A program made the translations under genes and the position numbers. The notes under the pieces were generated by a model. It worked only from the letters and a program-made list of their open reading frames with translations, was not told the DNA's origin and did not search any database. 11,986 bases of DNA from Acidobacteriota bacterium (GTDB lineage: Bacteria; Acidobacteriota; Terriglobia; Terriglobales; Acidobacteriaceae): assembly GCA_023441255.1 (NCBI GenBank), contig JAEZPW010000198.1, positions 1 through 11,986 on the forward strand. The letters run 5' to 3'. Of the stretch, positions 1 through 6,284 are shown in pieces (position 1 is the first letter of the stretch; each line of letters starts with the position of its first letter).

Positions 1-708
1 CTGCGGGAGCTTAGCTACGGAACCCAACAGCTTACCCAGAATTGTTCCGGGGGCGACGATCGTCGGAAAGCTTGTACGACGGAAACCGGCTGCGGAAAGG
101 ATTTCATTGCACCAGCGCATCTCGCCGGCTTCGAGCATCTGCGTGTGCGTGGCATTCGAGTATTCCGCGACAGCGCGGCCGCCGAGGCGATGGAGCACGT
201 ATTCAGGAATATTCAACCAGGGCTTGCCGGGCGGGAGGTCGTCGCGCGCGTCGGCGTAAAGCTGATACACGGTGTTGAACCGGAGCATCTGAATTCCGGT
301 CAACTCGTATATTCGCCGTCGCGAAAGGCAATTCTTCCAGAACAGCGGTTGCGCCTGTTCAGTTCGCGGATCCCGATAGCAGAAAGGATCATTCAGCGGG
401 CGACCATGGCGGTCCAGTCGGACGTAATCGACGGCCCAGCCGTCAACTGCAACGCTGCGGATGGGTGCGTCACACAGTGCAGCGCAACGGCGAAGCCCTT
501 CCCCCACGCCACTGACGATGTTTTCGATATCCCAGTAAAGATGATCCGCACGCTGTACCGGTCCGTTGGGGAACCGGTAAACGGTCTGGATTGTTCCGCC
601 GCCCTCATTTTCACGAGCCAGCGATACCCTGCAGCTGTCGGCTCCGAGATCCACAGCGACGATGTTGCGTGTGCCTGGTGTTGATGGTGCAGCCTTGCGA
701 TGACCCAT
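1..708 (-). CDS. rhaB: Rhamnulokinase, N-terminal part (runs off left edge)
   Basis: FGGY-family sugar kinase that should phosphorylate L-rhamnulose to rhamnulose-1-phosphate in the cytoplasm. The 236 visible residues start with a short tail and then the phosphate-binding strand IVAVDLGADSCRV (about 15-27), matching the VAVDLGASSGRV of E. coli RhaB. Further matches to RhaB in the same order are SVAVDGWAVDYVRLD, CYRDPRT, GIQMLRFNTVYQLYA and EYSNATHTQML. These make rhamnulokinase a much better fit than xylulokinase or glycerol kinase. About half of the usual length (near 480 residues) is present and the reading frame is still open at base 1. No clear Shine-Dalgarno sequence decides the start: an in-frame ATG at 732 would add eight residues (MLRPANDN). 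The gene follows the isomerase by 28-52 bases on the same strand, so the two are probably co-transcribed. Confidence 0.9.
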   Translation of the reverse strand, partial: MGHRKAAPSTPGTRNIVAVDLGADSCRVSLARENEGGGTIQTVYRFPNGPVQRADHLYWDIENIVSGVGEGLRRCAALCDAPIRSVAVDGWAVDYVRLDRHGRPLNDPFCYRDPRTEQAQPLFWKNCLSRRRIYELTGIQMLRFNTVYQLYADARDDLPPGKPWLNIPEYVLHRLGGRAVAEYSNATHTQMLEAGEMRWCNEILSAAGFRRTSFPTIVAPGTILGKLLGSVAKLPQ

Positions 709-760
709 GTTGTCGTTCGCCGGACGAAGCATGACGCAGGATTCGCCCGGCTTTCTTCTA

Positions 761-1942
761 TTAGGCATACGACGACGCGGCCTTCTTCCGGCTACCGCGC
801 TCAAGGGCAATAAGCTCCACGTAACCACTTGCGCGGAACGCTTCCAGCGGCTCGGGAGCAAGGCCTTTTGATATGCGCCAATCGCGCAGGAACGGGCGTA
901 CGTCGGTATCGAAGGCGTCCTTGTAACACGACTCGGCTTCGATGAGCATCTGGCTCACGCGTGCCCGCTCAAGACGCTCATGGTCGATCAGCGCCGCCTT
1001 GGCATAGAGTTCCTGTGCCGTCGTGACGGTCTGAATCATTGCCTCAATCTTACCTTTCAAGTTGTGGCTCTGATCGATCATGTAGGCGATGTCGGCACGG
1101 CGTCCGGTCTCCCACTCGAAGTGCATGATTTCGGCGAAGACACGGAATACCTGGTACGGGTCAATGGAACCTAGAGTTAGGTCATCGTCGGCATAACGGC
1201 GATCATTGAAGTGGAAGCCGCCCAGCATGTCTTCGCTCAGCAGCCATGCCACGATCTGCTCGATGTTCTGCGCGAGATAATGATGTCCGGTATCAACCAA
1301 TACCTTGGCTTTAGGGCCGGCGTGCTTTGCCAGGATGAATGACATCCCCCAGTCGGCAATATCGGTGTGATAGAAGAATGGCTCAAAAGGCTTGTATTCA
1401 AGTAGTAGCCGCTGGCTTTCGCCGAGTGCGTCATGTATGCGCTTGAGACCCTCGGTAATCCACTGCTTTCGGCGGCGGATGTTGGCCGTGCCTGGATAGC
1501 TGGAGCCGTCGGCGAACCAGGGCGCCAAATCACGGCTGCCCGTCTTTTTTGCGATCTCGACGCAGTAGAGAATGTGCGAGAGGGCTTTCTCGCGGATCTC
1601 AGGGTGCTCGTTGGCGAGCGAGCCATGCTTATAGCACTGGTCCTGAAAGATGTTGGGGTTGATGGAACCGGGCCTGACTCCATAACGTTTGGAAAGTTCG
1701 GCGATTCGAGCCACATCCGATGCTTGCGGCAGGTCCCAGAGTACGTGCAGGGCGATGGTGGGGCACGCGCCCGTGAAGGCGTTCACCTGGCCCGCATCTG
1801 AGAACTTTTCTTCGATGCTCGAAGCCGCTCCCGGCTGCAGGAACTTGCCAAAGCGAGTTCCCGTGTCGGCAAAACCCCACGATGGAACCTCAATCCGAAA
1901 ATCGTCGAGAGCTGTATGAATTGCGTCGGAATGAGTGGACAT
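761..1942 (-). CDS. rhaI: L-rhamnose isomerase, Streptomyces subtype
   Basis: Interconverts L-rhamnose and L-rhamnulose, the first step of rhamnose breakdown; a cytoplasmic, metal-dependent TIM-barrel enzyme. It is 393 residues long, with no signal peptide. Every metal ligand known from the Pseudomonas stutzeri enzyme can be placed with the same spacing: E182 (LLLEYKPFEP), D217 and H220 (VDTGHH), H244 (FHFNDRRY), D252 and D254 (YADDD) and D290 (YMIDQSHN). The wording of these motifs and FADGSSYPG resembles the Streptomyces-type family rather than E. coli RhaA. The ATG at 1942 is preceded by AGGAG six bases upstream (1948-1952), which supports this start. A kinase gene follows at once, giving the classical isomerase-kinase order; the aldolase or alternative downstream enzyme is not in the window. 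A GAAA-N3-TTTC operator upstream suggests control by the adjacent regulator. The substrate could include related 6-deoxy or rare aldoses, since this family is promiscuous. Confidence 0.95.
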   Translation of the reverse strand: MSTHSDAIHTALDDFRIEVPSWGFADTGTRFGKFLQPGAASSIEEKFSDAGQVNAFTGACPTIALHVLWDLPQASDVARIAELSKRYGVRPGSINPNIFQDQCYKHGSLANEHPEIREKALSHILYCVEIAKKTGSRDLAPWFADGSSYPGTANIRRRKQWITEGLKRIHDALGESQRLLLEYKPFEPFFYHTDIADWGMSFILAKHAGPKAKVLVDTGHHYLAQNIEQIVAWLLSEDMLGGFHFNDRRYADDDLTLGSIDPYQVFRVFAEIMHFEWETGRRADIAYMIDQSHNLKGKIEAMIQTVTTAQELYAKAALIDHERLERARVSQMLIEAESCYKDAFDTDVRPFLRDWRISKGLAPEPLEAFRASGYVELIALERGSRKKAASSYA

Positions 1943-1967
1943 TCGATCTCCTGAAGACTGCGGCAGA

Positions 1968-1997
1968 ATAGTACACTATCTTTCCGCAATACAGAAA
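1968..1997 (-). promoter_or_regulatory. Possible promoter of the rhaI-rhaB transcript
   Basis: Reading the minus strand, TTTCTG (1992-1997) and TACTAT (1968-1973) are 18 bases apart and could serve as weak -35 and -10 boxes about 25 bases upstream of the isomerase ATG. The -35 element lies within the right arm of the operator-like palindrome at 1993-2005, the same arrangement as at the GH116 promoter. The -10 region sits in a second imperfect palindrome, ATAGTACACTAT (1968-1979). The boxes match the sigma-70 consensus only moderately, so this is a suggestion. Confidence 0.4.
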
Positions 1998-2005
1998 TAA
2001 TTTCG
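1993..2005. promoter_or_regulatory. Operator-like palindrome upstream of rhaI
   Basis: AGAAATAATTTCG contains the perfect inverted repeat GAAAT-A-ATTTC. Read on the minus strand it matches 10 of 13 bases of the palindrome at 3321-3333 in the regulator promoter. E. coli IclR and KdgR, both IclR-family proteins, are known to bind sites with GAAA...TTTC arms, and the neighbouring regulator has an IclR-type DNA-binding domain. It is the most divergent of the three sites. Confidence 0.5.
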
Positions 2006-2023
2006 TATGTAAAATTAGGGTTA

Positions 2024-2041
2024 GGCAGCCCCCGCGGGGGG
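2024..2041. other. GC-rich palindrome in the regulator-rhaI gap
   Basis: CCCCCGCGGGGG (2029-2040) is a perfect 12-base palindrome directly after GGCAG. A complementary GCTGCC lies at 2090-2095 and a run of C at 2094-2099 could also pair with the G run at 2036-2041. Together with the hairpin at 2068-2089 the segment 2024-2100 could fold into a branched structure. It may be part of the transcription terminator of the regulator, or a dispersed palindromic element; one window cannot tell. Confidence 0.35.
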
Positions 2042-2058
2042 ATTGGCTGGCGTTCGCG

Positions 2059-2089
2059 CAAAAGGAAACGCCGCGGCGGCCCGCGGCGT
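2059..2089 (-). terminator. Probable intrinsic terminator of the regulator gene
   Basis: On the minus strand a nine-base-pair GC-rich stem (arms at 2081-2089 and 2068-2076) with a four-base loop is followed directly by TTTCCTTTTG (2068-2059). This is the shape of a factor-independent terminator, 23 bases past the regulator stop codon. It would separate the regulator transcript from the rhaI-rhaB transcript. Confidence 0.6.
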
Positions 2090-2111
2090 GCTGCCCCCCT
2101 CTTCGAGCAAA

Positions 2112-3218
2112 TCACGAAATCACGGCAGCAGTTGCCTGTTCGGCACGCACGACCTTGTGCTCTACGTAGTTGTAGGGGGAGACGTTTTCGCCCTTGATGA
2201 TTGACAGTCCCAACTGCACAAGGCGCGGTCCGTACGTCGCGACCTCGTGCGAAACGGAGCCGACCAGGGGGCTGTTTTTTCGTTTCATCTCCTCCATAGC
2301 CTCGGGAATGCAGTCGTGGCCGACTGCGATCAGGCACCGTTCACATTTCATTTCGCGTGCTGCATCGATCGCGCCCAGGGCGTTGACGTCGTTGTTGACG
2401 GCCACAAGAATCCGTCTTGCACCGGCATTCTTTTTAAGGAATTGCATCATCACTTTGTAGCTTTCGTCGCGAAGACCAGCTCCGTCCAATCGGAAGAACT
2501 TATCGGCGGTGATGTGGGGCAACCTGGATCGTATCGCTTCAAAAGATCCGGTGATGCGGCTCTGCACCAAGGTACCGGCCTTCGGCAGGTCAAGACCGAC
2601 TACAAGGTCCACCTTGCCGTTCCAATTCCTCTCGGCGGCTTCCGCAAGCAGTAAACCGGCGTCGAAGCCGGCGCGGAAATTGTCGATGCCGAAGTAAACG
2701 GCGTTTGGGTGAGGGATATCAACCGCAACCAGTGGAATGCCCGCAGCCGCAAGTCGGTCGGCGATGATGGGCGCTACATACTGCTCTGTCTGGAACTCGA
2801 TCACCAGATCGACGTTGCTGGTGATGAACTCCTCGACGTTCTGGCGCGCGACGTTGCCGTCGTATCGATTATCAAGGGTGACAAGGTCCACCCCGGCGCT
2901 CATGGCCGCCTTCTTTAAGCTTTCTGTGACGGCGTTCGAGAACGGGAGTTCCCCCGATTGTCCGCCGAACCCAAAACGAAGCTTGCGAGGACGGCTCACC
3001 AGCCGGTATCTGCCATCTTCGGGGCGGGAAACGTAGCCCCTGTGTACCAGCGTGTGAAGGATGCGGAAAACGGTCGTCTTTGAGATTCCGGTGCGCTGAT
3101 GAATCTGTTCGAGATTAAGCGGCTTCTTCTCCTGCTCCAGCAGCTCCATTACGTCCAGGGTCTTGGAGAGGATCGGAATCAGATACAACCCTTTTCCCTT
3201 AGAGGATCTGCTGTTCAA
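2112..3218 (-). CDS. Chimeric transcription regulator: IclR-type HTH plus RbsB/LacI-like sugar-binding domain
   Basis: Predicted cytoplasmic, sugar-responsive DNA-binding protein of 368 residues. Residues about 10-75 form an IclR-type winged helix-turn-helix (LYLIPILSKTLDVMELL, then GISKTTVFRILHTLVHRGYV as the recognition part and GRYRLV as the wing). Residues about 79-360 are a type I periplasmic-binding-protein fold of the ribose/xylose-binding kind: RFGFGGQSGELPFSNAV at its start, GIDNFRAGFDAG at 177-188 and VNNDVNALGA at 274-283, typical hinge and ligand-loop positions. There is no signal peptide. Ordinary IclR proteins carry a GAF-like effector domain here, and LacI proteins carry a different HTH, so this is a mixed architecture. 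The start is TTG at 3218, supported by GGGAG about seven bases upstream. The gene lies between the rhamnose isomerase and a divergent glycoside hydrolase; operator-like sites at all three promoters suggest it controls both and itself. The ligand is inferred to be rhamnose or a rhamnose-containing sugar. Confidence 0.85.
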   Translation of the reverse strand: MNSRSSKGKGLYLIPILSKTLDVMELLEQEKKPLNLEQIHQRTGISKTTVFRILHTLVHRGYVSRPEDGRYRLVSRPRKLRFGFGGQSGELPFSNAVTESLKKAAMSAGVDLVTLDNRYDGNVARQNVEEFITSNVDLVIEFQTEQYVAPIIADRLAAAGIPLVAVDIPHPNAVYFGIDNFRAGFDAGLLLAEAAERNWNGKVDLVVGLDLPKAGTLVQSRITGSFEAIRSRLPHITADKFFRLDGAGLRDESYKVMMQFLKKNAGARRILVAVNNDVNALGAIDAAREMKCERCLIAVGHDCIPEAMEEMKRKNSPLVGSVSHEVATYGPRLVQLGLSIIKGENVSPYNYVEHKVVRAEQATAAVIS

Positions 3219-3306
3219 AGTGCTTCTCCCTTGGGTAACGTGCTTTGAATGCCATCTGCCCGGCAGAGGATCGGCCCCGGGGGGCGCCCGTATCGGGACT
3301 CCATAT

Positions 3307-3334
3307 GTTATAGCCCCGTATGAAACTATTTCAA
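3307..3334 (-). promoter_or_regulatory. Promoter of the regulator gene
   Basis: On the minus strand TTGAAA (3329-3334) and TATAAC (3307-3312) are separated by 16 bases, each differing from the sigma-70 consensus by one base. The leader to the TTG start is about 85 bases. The -35 box is inside the palindrome at 3321-3333, so a protein bound there should block this promoter, which suggests self-repression. Confidence 0.65.
3321..3333. promoter_or_regulatory. Operator-like palindrome at the regulator promoter
   Basis: TGAAACTATTTCA is a perfect inverted repeat (TGAAA / TTTCA around CTA). It overlaps the -35 box of the regulator promoter. A copy differing by one base lies at 3464-3476 on the GH116 promoter. 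The arms resemble those of known IclR-family operators (IclR, KdgR), which fits the DNA-binding domain of the adjacent regulator. Confidence 0.65.
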
Positions 3335-3411
3335 TTAGAATACGCGGGTGTTTTGGTCCTTTTCCCGCGACCTCGTCAGGAAGTCTGCGTCAGCGGAGTC
3401 TCCCAAGATTG

Positions 3412-3423
3412 CGATAGTTATCG
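3412..3423. repeat. Short inverted repeat in the divergent intergenic region
   Basis: CGATA-GT-TATCG, five-base arms with a two-base centre, lies between the two divergent promoters, about 50 bases upstream of the GH116 -35 box. It could be an additional protein-binding site, but five-base arms can arise by chance. The rest of 3219-3542 outside the listed promoters and operators shows no gene. Confidence 0.25.
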
Positions 3424-3463
3424 ATTCGGGATGAGCAGGAGTTCTTGCGTTTTATTTCCTATA

Positions 3464-3476
3464 TAAAACTATTTCA
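3464..3476. promoter_or_regulatory. Operator-like palindrome at the GH116 promoter
   Basis: TAAAACTATTTCA matches the palindrome at 3321-3333 in 12 of 13 bases. Its right arm overlaps the -35 box (3473-3478) of the promoter for the glycoside hydrolase. The two sites are 143 bases apart, so a regulator multimer could also bridge them by DNA looping; that part is inference. Confidence 0.6.
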
Positions 3477-3500
3477 CAGACATGCGTTTCGGGCTAGAAT
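3473..3500 (+). promoter_or_regulatory. Promoter of the GH116 gene
   Basis: TTCACA (3473-3478) and TAGAAT (3495-3500) are 16 bases apart and each differs from the sigma-70 consensus by one base. The predicted leader is about 40 bases and contains AAGGATGG (3531-3538) as ribosome-binding site. The -35 box overlaps the operator-like palindrome, so the gene is probably repressed by the adjacent regulator. Confidence 0.65.
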
Positions 3501-3545
3501 TGCTGCCGTTCGGTTTCAGCCCGTCACCAAAAGGATGGAAGTGTG

Positions 3546-6230
3546 ATGAAGCGACGCGACTTCATGAAAGGTACGGCGGTTGCGGTAGCGGCGCAGGCCA
3601 CACAACCGTTCACTTCGCAAGCGGCGAGTTTTCCAGGTGCGGATGGCGCGGCATCAAGATCGGAAGACGGCGTATATGTTGAGCGCTTCAGTTCAGATTC
3701 CCGCGTGCGCAGCGGCATGGCATTAGGCGGAATTGGCGCTGGTTTCTTCGAGATACGGAAGGACGGCAGGTTCTACAACTGGTCGATCTTCAACAACTTT
3801 CCGAAGGAGACAGGTCCGGAGTTCGTACTTCCGGTCGGCGAGTACGAAGACCCGATGGCCGCCAATCTTTTTTTTAAGGTGCGCTACGAAGTGGCTGGGC
3901 AAGCGCCGCGCATGAAGCTCCTGCAACTGACGGACGGCCTCAACGAAGGCGGCGAAATGGGAGTGGCGTATCGCTTCCCATGGATGGAGGCCATTGACCA
4001 GATCGAGTACTCCGCAAGGTTTCCGTTCGCCCGGTTGCGCTTCACCGATGCAGAAATGCCTTTCGAGATCCTGATGGATGCCTGGAGCCCATTCATCCCT
4101 CACGATGTGAAAAACTCGGCCCTGCCGGTCGCATTCTTCGACTTCAAGCTGGTCTCCAAGATTGAGAAGCCTGTTGACGTCATGATTATGATGACCGCGC
4201 GCAACAATGCCGGGTACGAGGATGACGAACGGTTCTACACGACCGAGATCAAACACTCCGCTGAGGCGAAGACAGTAGTGCTGAGTTGTGGCGGAATCGA
4301 CGAGAAGCTAAGCACCTGTGGGCAAATCGCAATCACGTCTATGGCGGGCGACTCCACTCACTACACCGGTTGGTCCGTTCTCCATCCTTATTACGAATAC
4401 GTCCTTCGCCACAAGACGTTGCCGAATCTGGATGACACAAATGGAACGGCCAGCATAGGAGGGCAGGTGCCCTCGTGGATGCCGCCAACCAACGGGCGAA
4501 ATTCGCTCGATCCGAAAACGGGGAAGAAGCGGGGACAGACCGGCGGATCAAATCCGGGAGTGTTCTCCACGCTGGCCAGATCGTTCCAACTGAACCGGAA
4601 AGGTGCTGAAGCGCAGCACACGTTCGTCTACAGTTGGAATTTCCCAAACCTGTACGCGGAAGCTGAATTTCGGAAGCGGTCGAACAGGATCGAGGGCCAC
4701 TACTATTCGAACTTTTTTGCGAATGCTGCCGACGTGGCCGACTATGCCGTACAGAACCGGACAGACTTGCTGAAGCGCTCGCGGCGGTTCCTGGATGATT
4801 TCTTCTCCAGTTCGGCCGATGTGTATGTACTGGAGCAGGTGAATTCGCAGCTGAACACTTTTGCGACCAGCGGAAGGTTGGTCAAGAGTGGCGACTTCGG
4901 AGTTCTGGAGGGACTTGCCGCCGGATGGTCCTGGGGGCCGACGGCCACCATGGATGTAATGCTCTACGGCACCACCCCTATCATCGCGCTGTTTCCGGAA
5001 TTGCAGAAAGCCACGATGCGCTGCCACGCCAGGGTGCAGACCAGCAAGGGAGAGGTGTCGCACGGTTTAGAAAAAAGTTTCCAGCACGGCGAGGACGGCA
5101 CTGCCGGAGTCTCTCACCGCCTGGACCTGCCCGGTCAGTTCGTGATCATGGTCCTGCGAGACTACTTCTGGACGAATGACAAGAAGTACTTGCGCGATCT
5201 TTATCCCGCCGTGCAGCGCGCCATCGACTACATCGTGAACAATCGCGCGTTCGCAGGCGACGGCGTGCCCATCATGCGCGGCATCGAGTGCAGCTACGAC
5301 AATTTTCCAATGCACGGATACGCCTCTTACATTGTTTCTCAGTGGCTTTGCGCACTCGCCAGTGCCGTGGAGGCTGCCGACGCCATGGGGGATACCGCAT
5401 CCAAAAGCCGCTACACGCAGCTGCTCGACAAGGCTCGCGCCAGGATGGAAGACAAGTTGTGGAACGGCAGATTCTATCGGCTGTACAACGATACGGACAA
5501 GATTGGGGGTAAAGGCGATGTGAGCGATGGGTGCCTCACAGATCAGTTGGTAGGTCAGTGGGCGGCACATCAGTCGCTGCTCGGTCACCTTGTAACCAAG
5601 GACAATATTGATACGGCTCTTCGCTCGATCCTGGACGAGAGCTATAGGCCCGGGTTCGGGCTTCGGAACTGCAGCTGGCCCGGAGCTAAAGAGTGGAGTG
5701 ATGTTGACAGGGACACCTGGGTGGATCAGGGCAACACCTGCTGGAGCGGTGTGGAACTGGCGTTCGCAGGCTTTTTGCTATACGAAGGTTTTCATCGCGA
5801 GGCCCTCGAGATAGTGCGCACGGTAGACCGGCGGTACCGGAAGAACGGGCTCTACTGGGACCACCAGGAGTTTGGAGGTCATTACTTCAGGCCGATGTCG
5901 GGGTGGTCCATCATCAACGGAATGCTCGGGCTCGGCGTGAACCAGGGCAGACTGCGTTTCGATCCTCAGATGAAGTCGCAGTCATTCAAGCTGTTCTTCG
6001 CGCTGCCATCAGGCACAGGCCACTTCATAAAGTCAGGCCAACAGGTTGCCGTTCGGTGCCTGACTGGAATTCTCGAAGCGGAACAGGTGGAGATCCGTGG
6101 CGAATTCAAAGGACAGGTCCGAGGCAATGACGCCAATGCGGTTGTGACCAAGAGTGAGGACGGATTCACCACGTGGAAGTTTCCCAGGAAATTGTCGCTG
6201 CGCGCAGGCGAAGAGGTCGCGTTCGGCTAG
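3546..6230 (+). CDS. Tat-exported GH116-family glycoside hydrolase
   Basis: Large exported enzyme (894 residues) of the GBA2/TxGH116 family, whose known members cleave beta-glucosides, beta-xylosides and similar substrates with retention. It starts with a twin-arginine signal (KRRDFMKG, then a mild hydrophobic stretch, possible cleavage after SQA near residue 27), so it is probably exported folded. An N-terminal beta domain (about 45-370) begins with SGMALGGIGAGFFEIRKDG, typical of GH116, and a C-terminal alpha/alpha barrel follows (about 400-830). Numbering from the upstream GTG, the likely nucleophile is E456 (FGVLEG, followed by DVMLYGTTPIIALFPEL) and the likely acid/base is D586 (CSYDNF, at the place of QTYDxW in other members). 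The two are 130 residues apart, versus about 150 in TxGH116 and GBA2. ATG 3546 is preferred; GTG 3543 is also possible. Divergent from the sugar regulator and sharing its operator, it likely supplies sugar to the rhamnose pathway. The exact substrate is unknown. Confidence 0.85.
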   Translation: MKRRDFMKGTAVAVAAQATQPFTSQAASFPGADGAASRSEDGVYVERFSSDSRVRSGMALGGIGAGFFEIRKDGRFYNWSIFNNFPKETGPEFVLPVGEYEDPMAANLFFKVRYEVAGQAPRMKLLQLTDGLNEGGEMGVAYRFPWMEAIDQIEYSARFPFARLRFTDAEMPFEILMDAWSPFIPHDVKNSALPVAFFDFKLVSKIEKPVDVMIMMTARNNAGYEDDERFYTTEIKHSAEAKTVVLSCGGIDEKLSTCGQIAITSMAGDSTHYTGWSVLHPYYEYVLRHKTLPNLDDTNGTASIGGQVPSWMPPTNGRNSLDPKTGKKRGQTGGSNPGVFSTLARSFQLNRKGAEAQHTFVYSWNFPNLYAEAEFRKRSNRIEGHYYSNFFANAADVADYAVQNRTDLLKRSRRFLDDFFSSSADVYVLEQVNSQLNTFATSGRLVKSGDFGVLEGLAAGWSWGPTATMDVMLYGTTPIIALFPELQKATMRCHARVQTSKGEVSHGLEKSFQHGEDGTAGVSHRLDLPGQFVIMVLRDYFWTNDKKYLRDLYPAVQRAIDYIVNNRAFAGDGVPIMRGIECSYDNFPMHGYASYIVSQWLCALASAVEAADAMGDTASKSRYTQLLDKARARMEDKLWNGRFYRLYNDTDKIGGKGDVSDGCLTDQLVGQWAAHQSLLGHLVTKDNIDTALRSILDESYRPGFGLRNCSWPGAKEWSDVDRDTWVDQGNTCWSGVELAFAGFLLYEGFHREALEIVRTVDRRYRKNGLYWDHQEFGGHYFRPMSGWSIINGMLGLGVNQGRLRFDPQMKSQSFKLFFALPSGTGHFIKSGQQVAVRCLTGILEAEQVEIRGEFKGQVRGNDANAVVTKSEDGFTTWKFPRKLSLRAGEEVAFG

Positions 6231-6284
6231 CAAGCGCATTGCGCTCGCAAGAAAGCGCAGTTGGCGCCAAGTCGCAGCTCTGGA
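6231..6284. other. Short gap between convergent genes with small palindromes
   Basis: Between the GH116 stop and the permease stop lie AGCGC-ATT-GCGCT (6233-6245) and the perfect palindrome TTGGCGCCAA (6261-6270). Neither is followed by a T run in either direction, so they are poor intrinsic terminators, though they may slow polymerase at this convergent junction. Confidence 0.3.

Noticed and set aside
145..684. Plus-strand open frame of 179 codons at the left end
   Set aside because: It is antisense to the rhamnulokinase, whose minus-strand translation matches RhaB motifs throughout; the plus-strand product has no recognisable features.
1237..1716. Minus-strand open frame of 159 codons inside the isomerase
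   Set aside because: It is another frame of the isomerase gene, where all metal ligands are intact; low-complexity composition typical of a shadow frame.
1783..2337. Minus-strand open frame spanning the regulator-isomerase gap
   Set aside because: It overlaps the ends of two well-supported genes and crosses the terminator hairpin; product is arginine-rich without any family resemblance.
4548..5063. Antisense open frames within the GH116 gene (also 5067-5588 and 3723-4256)
   Set aside because: All are shadows of the GH116 coding frame in GC-rich DNA, with no ribosome-binding sites or recognisable domains.
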